This document shows, piece by piece, positions 58,222 through 64,000 of a DNA stretch of 64,000 nucleotides. A program made the translations under genes and the position numbers. Position 1 is the stretch's first letter; every line of letters begins with the position of its first letter. The DNA comes from Hymenobacter sp. 15J16-1T3B (GTDB lineage: Bacteria; Bacteroidota; Bacteroidia; Cytophagales; Hymenobacteraceae). The notes beneath the pieces are model-generated. The model was not told the DNA's origin. It ran no database searches and saw only the letters and a list, made by a program, of their open reading frames with translations. Location: assembly GCF_020711235.1 (NCBI RefSeq), contig NZ_JAJFAV010000002.1:62001-126000 (forward strand), read 5' to 3'.

Positions 58222-58983
58222 TCAGGGGCGGAAGTAAATCGGCAGGGTGATTTCCTGGGGCTGCGGGGGCGGGGGCAACCGCGGGAGCTGCTGCACCGCA
58301 CGTAGGGCTTCCGTATCGAAAGCCGGCCCGGCGCTGCGCTCGATGCTCGGGGCCTGCACCTGACCGGCGGCATCCACCGTAAAGCGCACCAGCACCTGGG
58401 CCGTGCTGCGGCCAGTGGTTGGGTAACGCAGGTGCCGCTGCACGTGGCGCATCAGCATTTCCGTGCTCAGGCCGGGGTAGGGGCCCCCTTCAGTCGGCTC
58501 TGACTCCGCCGGCAGCTCCCCGCTTAGCTGAACGTTGCCCGGGGCAACAACAGCTTCGCCCGGTGGCCGGACTGCTACGGCGTGAAATGCCGGCCGCGGG
58601 CGCGCCCGGGGAGGCGGGGCACCCATTACCGCCCGGTGCGGAGCCGCCGTGGCCGGACGGCGTACCTGCGCTACGGCCTGCTCCGCCGAAAAGCCCTGCA
58701 GCAGCACCAGCACCACGGCCGCCAGAAACCAGCGCAGCCGGGCCCGCAGGCGCCCCGCGGCCGGCACGGCCGCCAGCTGGCTGGCCCGAAACCGGCCGCA
58801 CACGCGCCCATCAGCAGCGCCGGCCCGCGCCCACAGCAGTTCCGCCTGCGTGCTTTGGGTGAAATCAACAACCTCCCGGCTGCAGCGCTGGCAGTGGCGG
58901 CCCCGGGCGCTGGGCGTCATCCGGGCCCAGTCCTCGCGGCAAGCCGTGAGGCGGACGTTGGTGATGGGCAGTTCATGCAGCAT
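58222..58983 (-). CDS. TonB-like energy transducer with cytoplasmic four-Cys box, second in cluster
   Basis: A 253-residue paralogue with the same four-Cys box (LTACREDW, RMTPSARGRHCQRCSREVVDFTQST, RVCGRF). A membrane segment (RWFLAAVVLVLLQGF), a Pro/Ala/Arg-rich linker and a TonB C-terminal domain follow (HVQRHLRYPTTGRSTAQVLVRFTVDAAGQVQAP, EALRAVQQLPRLPP). The linker is longer and richer in Pro-Arg than in its neighbours, as in canonical TonB. The end LPPPPQPQEITLPIYFRP fits the last TonB strand. It lies 12 bp after the first gene of the cluster. Confidence 0.78.
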   Translation of the reverse strand: MLHELPITNVRLTACREDWARMTPSARGRHCQRCSREVVDFTQSTQAELLWARAGAADGRVCGRFRASQLAAVPAAGRLRARLRWFLAAVVLVLLQGFSAEQAVAQVRRPATAAPHRAVMGAPPPRARPRPAFHAVAVRPPGEAVVAPGNVQLSGELPAESEPTEGGPYPGLSTEMLMRHVQRHLRYPTTGRSTAQVLVRFTVDAAGQVQAPSIERSAGPAFDTEALRAVQQLPRLPPPPQPQEITLPIYFRP

Positions 58984-58995
58984 AAGCAGGGCAGA

Positions 58996-59721
58996 TCAAG
59001 GGCGCGCGGTGGGCGCTGCCTGGTTGGAAAAGGTGATTGGCAGCGTGTAGCGCCATTCCTTGGCTCCAGTGTTCTGCCAGGCCGGCATCTGCCTTACTAC
59101 GCGCGCCGCTTCGGCGTTGAGCAGCGGATGCACGCCTTTGACGACCACCACGCTGTCCACCCGGCCGCTGGGCAGCACGACGAAGCTGACGAACACCTTG
59201 CCCTGCGCCTGCGGGTCGTGCAGCAGGGATTCGGGGTAGTGTAGCTGACTCTGCAGGTAGCGCATCAGGGCATCTTGCCCGCCCGCAAACTCCGGCATCC
59301 GCTCCGCAACCATTCCGACGATACCGGCGTCGGCCCAGACGTTGGGACCGGCCGCGGTGTCGGCGGCTTGCTGCGCGGCCAACGCCTCCGGGGCCGGGCT
59401 TTCGGGCGGCATGCGCTCCTGCAGTTCGCAAGCCGATAGGCCTTGGAGCAGAATCAGCACGGCCGCGGCCAGAAACCAGCGTTGCCCCCGCCGAAGCGTA
59501 ACCGAAGCCGCCACCTGGGCCGGCCGGAACCGCCCGCACACCCGGCCATCGGCCGAGGCAGCCCGGGCGCGGGCTACGTCGGCCGGCGTAGCGGCGGTGA
59601 AGTCGAGGACTTCCCGGTTGCAGGCGGCGCAGTGGCGGCCCTGGGCGGTGGGCGTCATTCGCTGCCAGTTTTCGGGGCAGGCCAGCAGGCGGACGTTGGT
59701 AACGGGCAATTCGTAGAGCAT
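58996..59721 (-). CDS. TonB-like energy transducer with cytoplasmic four-Cys box, first in cluster
   Basis: A 241-residue paralogue and first of three. The Cys box reads LLACPENW, RMTPTAQGRHCAACNREVLDFTAAT, RVCGRF. The membrane segment is QRWFLAAAVLILLQGLSACEL, with a Cys near its periplasmic edge. A linker follows, then a TonB C-terminal domain (SQLHYPESLLHDPQAQGKVFVSFVVLPSGRVDSVVVVKG, AARVVRQMPAWQNTG). The ATG at 59721 is chosen because MLYELPVTNVRL matches the paralogue starts; an upstream start would add 24 unmatched residues. Function in signalling or transport is inference. Confidence 0.78.
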   Translation of the reverse strand: MLYELPVTNVRLLACPENWQRMTPTAQGRHCAACNREVLDFTAATPADVARARAASADGRVCGRFRPAQVAASVTLRRGQRWFLAAAVLILLQGLSACELQERMPPESPAPEALAAQQAADTAAGPNVWADAGIVGMVAERMPEFAGGQDALMRYLQSQLHYPESLLHDPQAQGKVFVSFVVLPSGRVDSVVVVKGVHPLLNAEAARVVRQMPAWQNTGAKEWRYTLPITFSNQAAPTARP

Positions 59722-59814
59722 GGCCGGATAAGCTAGGCGGGGACAATAGGCGAATGATAACGCCCGCCTTGCCCCACATATTGGCGGGGGCAAACCCGTT
59801 ATGCGCCGGCGCTT

Positions 59815-60600
59815 CTACTCGAAATATTCCCGGCCCTCGGTATCGATGTAGCCGGTCTGGCCCGTGGCGGTGGTCACGCGGGCCACGCCCGCCACGAAGG
59901 GCTCGGCGTGGGCGTACTTGGGCGTGACCAGCAACTTGCCGTCAGCGCCGAGGTAGCCAAAGCGGCCCTGCTGCTCCACGATGGGAAACTGGTAGCCGTT
60001 CTGCTCCACGGCCGTAATGGCGTCGAACTGCGGTTCCAAGCGCAGGCGGCCGCGGTTGTCGACTACACCCCACTTCGGGCCGCGGCGCACCAGCACGAGG
60101 CCGTCGTGGTACAGGTCGCGCACTTCGTCGTACACGGGCGGCACCTCGGCCGAGCCCACCGTGAAGCGGAAGCCCACCTTGCCGCCCCGGCGCACTGGGT
60201 CGCCCTGGGCCATGAAGTCTTCCTCCACTTCTTCGGGCGGTTGGGTCAGGCGCTGTCCGCTGCTGTCGATGTCGAAGGTGTCGCCGCCGGGCAGGCTCAC
60301 GCGGGCGCGGCCGCCGCGGAAGGTGCCGGCCCGCTCGTACTGCACCGGCGTGACCGGGTTGCCCGCCCCGTCGATGTAGCCGTAAAGCTGGCCCACGCGC
60401 ACCCAGGCTATTTCGTCGACGAAGGGGCCGGCCTCGTCGTAGCGCAGGGGCAGCACCACGCGGCCGCGGCGGTCGGCGTAGCCCCACTGCGCGCCCTTGC
60501 GGTAGGGCACCAGCCGCGCCGGCCCGAATTGGGCCGCGGCAGGCCCGCAGGAAACCAACACGCCCAGCAAAACCGCGGGCAGCCACGCAACTCGAATCAT
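59815..60600 (-). CDS. WG-repeat-containing exported protein
   Basis: A 261-residue exported protein. A signal peptide (WLPAVLLGVLVSCGPAAAQ) is followed by five or six WG-type repeats of about 40 residues (KGAQWGYADRRGRVVLPLRYDEAGPF, LYGYIDGAGNPVTPVQYERAGTF, PKWGVVDNRGRLRLEPQFDAI, RFGYLGADGKLLVTPKYAHAEPF, QTGYIDTEGREYF). The family is usually a ligand-binding or scaffold module; its function is unknown here. A cysteine at VLVSCGP may be lipidated, but the fit to a lipobox is poor. It precedes the TonB-like cluster by 93 bp on the same strand and may be co-transcribed with it. Confidence 0.85.
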   Translation of the reverse strand: MIRVAWLPAVLLGVLVSCGPAAAQFGPARLVPYRKGAQWGYADRRGRVVLPLRYDEAGPFVDEIAWVRVGQLYGYIDGAGNPVTPVQYERAGTFRGGRARVSLPGGDTFDIDSSGQRLTQPPEEVEEDFMAQGDPVRRGGKVGFRFTVGSAEVPPVYDEVRDLYHDGLVLVRRGPKWGVVDNRGRLRLEPQFDAITAVEQNGYQFPIVEQQGRFGYLGADGKLLVTPKYAHAEPFVAGVARVTTATGQTGYIDTEGREYFE

Positions 60601-60823
60601 ACAAACGGCCGGCCCGGAAAACGGCCCGCAACGGGGCGCGGCGGCCGGCTGTCGAAAATACGCAAAGCCGGCCGAAGCGGCTTCACGGCAGCTTCACCGC
60701 CGCCCCCTAGGTTGGAGGTAAGCACCGACTTTCCGCCGGTGTGGCGGTTGCGGCCCGGCCGGCTTATATTAGGGTAGCCGTATTCTTTCCGCCGCCTTTC
60801 CCGTGCCACTCAGCTGATTTGCC

Positions 60824-61642
60824 ATGCTCCTCACTGCTGATTACCCGCGCTTTGCGCTGACCGCGCCCCGCCTGACGCCCGAGCAAGCGGCGTTTTTTCA
60901 CCGCTACGGCTTTCTGCACTTTCGCCGCTTCGTCGGTCCGGAGGCCGTACAGCAGCTGCTGACCGCTGCCGAAGACGTGCAGCGGCGCTGGCTGCGCGAG
61001 GGCGTGACGAAGGTCAACGGCGTGCCCATCAAGTACGGCCGCGACGAAGCCGGGCAGCGCATCGTGCAGCGCTTCGCCTTTGCCTCGCAGCACAGCCCGG
61101 TGCTCCACCAGTTTTTGCAGGACGAGCGGTTTCGGGCCTTGTTTGAGCTGCTGGAGGCGCCCGGGGGCCGGGTCGGCGAAAACGAAAAGGATGGGCTGGT
61201 CATCAACCACTACGTGAACGTGCCCGGCTCCGAGTTTGCCCAGATGGGCTGGCACACCGACGCGCTGCGCGACGTGTTTTACGGCCGCCGCATCGGGCCC
61301 ATGCTCAACGTGGGGCTGCACCTGGACGCCTGCCCGGCTAGCAACGGTGGCCTGCGCGTGCTGCCCGGCACGCACCAGCAGGGCCTGGGCGGGCTGCTGT
61401 TTCGCAAAAAATACTTCCGCGACACCGGCCCCGACCCGGCCGAGCTGGCCATCGAAACCGAAGCCGGCGACCTGACCGTGCACGACGGCCGCATGTGGCA
61501 CCGGGTGGCCCGTTCGCCGCTGCTGGGCGCCGCCTCGCGTCGCCGCGTGATGTACGTGCCCATCATTGCCGGCAAGTACCAGCCCAAGCACGCCGAAAGC
61601 GCCACCCCGCTTTACCTGCGGTTTCTGCACGTGGTGAAATAA
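60824..61642 (+). CDS. Phytanoyl-CoA dioxygenase family (PhyH-like) protein
   Basis: A 272-residue Fe(II)/2-oxoglutarate-dependent oxygenase of the PhyH family. The iron facial triad is expected at His and Asp in MGWHTDALRD and the distal His in VHDGRMWHRVA. The 2-oxoglutarate-binding arginine may lie in SPLLGAASRRRVMY. The segment GGLRVLPGTHQQG is a PhyH hallmark. It hydroxylates or demethylates an unknown small molecule. Starts at ATG 60824; the SDR gene 93 bp downstream on the same strand may be part of the same unit. Confidence 0.88.
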   Translation: MLLTADYPRFALTAPRLTPEQAAFFHRYGFLHFRRFVGPEAVQQLLTAAEDVQRRWLREGVTKVNGVPIKYGRDEAGQRIVQRFAFASQHSPVLHQFLQDERFRALFELLEAPGGRVGENEKDGLVINHYVNVPGSEFAQMGWHTDALRDVFYGRRIGPMLNVGLHLDACPASNGGLRVLPGTHQQGLGGLLFRKKYFRDTGPDPAELAIETEAGDLTVHDGRMWHRVARSPLLGAASRRRVMYVPIIAGKYQPKHAESATPLYLRFLHVVK

Positions 61643-61735
61643 CGCCGCCTCACGCGCGCAGGCGCTGGCCGCACCCCGCCGTGGCCGGCTCCTGCGTATT
61701 CTTGCCGAACCGCCTCCCGCCCGTATTCGACCGAT

Positions 61736-62527
61736 ATGCCCCCTTTTGCCCTAATTACCGGCGCCAGCCGCGGCATTGGCCGCGAGCTGGCCCGCGAACT
61801 GGCCCGCCGTGGCTACGGCCTGCTGCTGGTCGCCCGCTCGGCCGCCGACCTGGCCGAACTTTGCACCGAGCTGCGCACGCTCGGGCAGGTGCCGGTCGAG
61901 TACCTGCCCCTGGACCTGACCTCGCCCAATGCCGCCGCCCGGGTGGCCGAATGGGCTACCGAGCAGGCCGCGGGCCGCTTGGCCGTGCTCGTCAACAACG
62001 CTGGTTTCGGGCTGTGGGGGCGGTTTGCTGACTTGTCCGCCGCCGAGCAGCTGAACATGCTGCAGCTGAACATGCTGGTGCCGGTGGCGCTGACCCACGC
62101 CCTGCTGCCGCAGCTGCGGGCCGCGCCCCGGGCCTACGTGCTCAACGTAGCCAGCACCGCCGCTTACCAAGCCGTGCCCACGCTGGCCTTGTACGCCGCC
62201 AGCAAGGCGTTTTTGCTGACGTTTTCGCGTGGGCTGCGCTATGAGTTGCTCGGTACGAGCGTGTCGGTGAGCTGCCTGAGCCCCGGGGCCACCAGCACCG
62301 ACTTTGCCGACCGCGCCGGCATGAACCCGGAGCTGCAGCAAACCTCGGCCCGCTTCGCCATGAAGCCGGCGGAAGTGGCCCGCATCGGCGTAGCCGGGCT
62401 GCTGGCCGGCGAGGCCGAAATTATTCCGGGCGTGCTCAACAAAGTATCGGCCCGGCTGACTGGGGTGGTGCCCAAAGCCCTGACCGAAAAAATAGCCGCC
62501 GGTCTTTACGAGAAGCACCTGAAATAG
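61736..62527 (+). CDS. Short-chain dehydrogenase/reductase (SDR)
   Basis: A 263-residue classical SDR. The NAD(P)-binding motif is LITGASRGIGRELAREL (TGxxxGIG), the NNAG motif is LVNNAGFG, and the catalytic serine (STAAYQAVP) and YxxxK (YAASKAFLL) are in place. The substrate is not predictable; some similar proteins are annotated as oxidoreductases of the DltE type. Starts at ATG 61736 (MPPFALITGAS). Confidence 0.92.
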   Translation: MPPFALITGASRGIGRELARELARRGYGLLLVARSAADLAELCTELRTLGQVPVEYLPLDLTSPNAAARVAEWATEQAAGRLAVLVNNAGFGLWGRFADLSAAEQLNMLQLNMLVPVALTHALLPQLRAAPRAYVLNVASTAAYQAVPTLALYAASKAFLLTFSRGLRYELLGTSVSVSCLSPGATSTDFADRAGMNPELQQTSARFAMKPAEVARIGVAGLLAGEAEIIPGVLNKVSARLTGVVPKALTEKIAAGLYEKHLK

Positions 62528-62545
62528 CCGCCCGCCGAGCACAGC

Positions 62546-63196
62546 TCAGCCCCGGCCCACGAGCCGTCCGGCCAGCCACCACGCCAGCGGCGCCGCCGCC
62601 AGGGCCCCGAGCACGTCCCAGCTGTAGTGAGCGTGCTGCACCAGCACCAGCACGGCCACCACGCCCGTGCCGAGCAGCAGCAACCGGCGGCGTCCGCCCG
62701 GACCCACGGCCAGGGCCAGCAGCAGCACCGTGGCCGTGTGGCCGGAGAAGAACAGGTCCTTGGTGATGCTGGTGGCGGAGGCGTAGAACCAGCGGTCCAC
62801 CAGCGGGTCGTGCAGCACCAGCAGTTGGGGCGGGGCCTCCCAGGGCAGCAGCGCCAGGGTGCCGAGGCGCAGCAGGTGCAGCAGCAGGTAGCCCCACAAG
62901 GCGCGCAGCAGCCGCGGCGGCCGCGGCACCAGCCCCGCCAGCCCCAGCACGAGGCAGGCGTAAATCACCAAGAACGTGGCCGTGGATACGTCGCGGGCCG
63001 GCAGCGCGCGCAGCAGGGCGTCGGGTGGCTGGTAGCCCGGGCGGGCCTGAATCCAGGCGAAGAACCTCGGCAGGGCGGCGGCTAGCCCTACTAATCCGGC
63101 CAGGGCCGCGCCTAACCGGGCCCGAAACGCCGGCCGGGCCCAGGCCTGCCGCCAGGCGGCCCGCACGGAAACAAGCGAAGTAGGGCGCGTAAACAT
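62546..63196 (-). CDS. PAP2-like protein, sphingomyelin-synthase-related
   Basis: A 216-residue protein with about six hydrophobic segments. The PAP2-like (PF14360-type) catalytic motif is DLFFSGHTATVLLLAL with the essential histidine, and the second histidine is in HAHYSWDVLGALAAAP. The arrangement matches lipid phosphatase/transferase proteins of the sphingomyelin-synthase superfamily, which act on sphingolipid or phosphatidate heads; Bacteroidota are among the few bacteria that make sphingolipids. The ATG at 63196 is chosen over an upstream start that would add 48 residues without membrane pattern. TACCTTGC (63201-63208, minus) lies only 5 bp upstream of the ATG. Confidence 0.85.
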   Translation of the reverse strand: MFTRPTSLVSVRAAWRQAWARPAFRARLGAALAGLVGLAAALPRFFAWIQARPGYQPPDALLRALPARDVSTATFLVIYACLVLGLAGLVPRPPRLLRALWGYLLLHLLRLGTLALLPWEAPPQLLVLHDPLVDRWFYASATSITKDLFFSGHTATVLLLALAVGPGGRRRLLLLGTGVVAVLVLVQHAHYSWDVLGALAAAPLAWWLAGRLVGRG

Positions 63197-63465
63197 CGGA
63201 GCAAGGTACGCGCCGCGGCCGAGCGCCGCTTCGGCGACTGGGACATGACCTTTCGCACGCTGAACCCCGAGCTGTTTCGCTACGTGCCGGGCTACCGGCC
63301 GCTGGAAGAGCCGGACCTCGCCGCCACCAGCCTCAGCCACGCCGACGTGCTGCTGCCGGAGCTGTGCGCACCCACTCGCTGGGCCCGCCAGTGGAATGAT
63401 TTCCGCACTTGCCCGGCCCGTCGTGCATCGTACCTTGCCGCCCGACGTTGCCCGTCGGTCTGCCT

Positions 63466-64000
63466 ATGCTTCGTTTTTCCTCCTTGGTCCTGCTTGCCTG
63501 CGGGCTGCTGCCGGCCCTGCCTGCGCCGGCCCAAAAGAAACCCGCCGCCGACACCCGCATCGACGCGGCCGCGGCCCGCGTGGACGCCCAGGTTATTGCC
63601 TGGCGCCGCGACATCCACGAGCACCCGGAGCTGGGCAACCGCGAAACCCGCACCGCCGCCCTCGTGGCCGCCGAGCTCAAGCGCCTGGGCCTGGAAGTGC
63701 AGACCGGCGTGGCCAAAACCGGTGTGGTGGGCGTGCTGCGCGGCGGCAAGCCCGGCCCCGTGGTGGCCCTGCGCGCCGACATGGACGCATTGCCCGTAAC
63801 CGAGGAACGCAAAGTGCCCTTCGCCTCGAAAGAACGCGCCCAGTACAACGGCCAGGAAGTGGGCGTGATGCATGCCTGCGGCCACGACGCGCACGTGGCC
63901 ATGCTGCTGGGCGCGGCCAACGTGCTGGCTTCGATGAAGGCCGACCTGCCCGGCACCGTCAAGTTCATCTTTCAGCCCGCCGAGGAAGGGCCGCCCCCCG
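63466..64000 (+). CDS. M20 family amidohydrolase, N-terminal part (3' end outside window)
   Basis: Open at the right edge; 178 codons visible. A signal peptide ([22 protein letters not shown]) is followed by the M20/amidohydrolase peptidase core: [29 protein letters not shown] and [19 protein letters not shown], which carry zinc-binding Asp/His residues and the catalytic Glu region ([10 protein letters not shown]). Similar proteins hydrolyse N-acyl amino acids or hippurate-like amides. The ATG at 63466 begins the signal peptide. TACCTTGC at 63431-63438 may be a -7 element. Confidence 0.93.
   Translation, partial: MLRFSSLVLLACGLLPALPAPAQKKPAADTRIDAAAARVDAQVIAWRRDIHEHPELGNRETRTAALVAAELKRLGLEVQTGVAKTGVVGVLRGGKPGPVVALRADMDALPVTEERKVPFASKERAQYNGQEVGVMHACGHDAHVAMLLGAANVLASMKADLPGTVKFIFQPAEEGPPP

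Noticed and set aside
63245-63465. Open frame starting MTFRTLNPELFRYVPGYRPLEE upstream of the M20 gene
   Set aside because: The first 45 residues look faintly protein-like, but the frame runs out of phase through the clearly real M20 amidohydrolase gene and has no plausible stop before it. It might be a degenerate remnant; I cannot support a gene.

Overview
The window is high-GC DNA from a pigmented member of the Bacteroidota, most likely Hymenobacter or a close relative in the Cytophagales. The evidence is indirect but consistent. There are five proteins with C-terminal type IX secretion (T9SS) sorting domains, plus DUF349, DUF2795, CD225/DUF2752 and TonB-type proteins typical of this group. 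A lycopene cyclase and an HMG-CoA reductase (carotenoid and isoprenoid supply) are also present. Shine-Dalgarno sequences are not obvious, and there are TAnnTTTG-like promoter elements. No rRNA, tRNA, CRISPR array, integrase or insertion sequence was found. Both ends cut through genes: a LOG-family protein on the left and an M20 amidohydrolase on the right.

Layout. 1-9.2 kb: LOG family end, a tandem pair of RBBP9/YdeN-like hydrolases separated by a 42-bp perfect palindrome, lycopene cyclase, an orphan ABC ATPase, DUF2795, DUF349, the ribosome-associated ATPase EttA and an orphan HNH endonuclease. 9.2-14.6 kb: two small secreted CarboxypepD_reg-like proteins interleaved with two small STAS-like proteins, a LuxR-type regulator with a degenerate receiver, and a type II NADH dehydrogenase. 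14.7-23.4 kb: GH43 glycosidase, periplasmic trehalase, a secreted repeat protein, an M61 peptidase and an S41 peptidase. 23.8-40.3 kb: cell-surface region with a lectin-like T9SS protein, a 2245-residue T9SS protein, an Fmt-like formyltransferase, three tandem phage-tail-collar (MdpB-like) proteins, a patatin/outer-membrane-barrel protein and another T9SS protein. 40.4-45 kb: DUF2752/CD225 pair, DUF486, a barrel protein, an S1/P1-like zinc phospholipase, and the def-ruvX pair. 45.4-55.2 kb: a 14-repeat RCC1 T9SS protein, a C-terminal processing protease, an M50-like membrane protein, homogentisate dioxygenase, two lipoproteins and a BNR-repeat T9SS protein. 55.2-64 kb: a 50-bp inverted repeat around a strong terminator, an HMG-CoA reductase with an extra N-terminal domain, three tandem TonB-like proteins with a four-cysteine cytoplasmic box, a WG-repeat protein, a phytanoyl-CoA dioxygenase-like enzyme, an SDR, a PAP2/sphingomyelin-synthase-like protein and the amidohydrolase.

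How it fits together. Most of the window is housekeeping or single-gene accessory content, with many genes ended by strong hairpins. The least explained assembly is the minus-strand series at 35751-26184: three collar proteins, the formyltransferase and the giant T9SS protein, with gaps of 37-103 bp and one strong terminator at the far end. The second is the three-gene TonB-like cluster at 59721-57428. I consider these two the best candidates for an undescribed system. No function is demonstrated for either.
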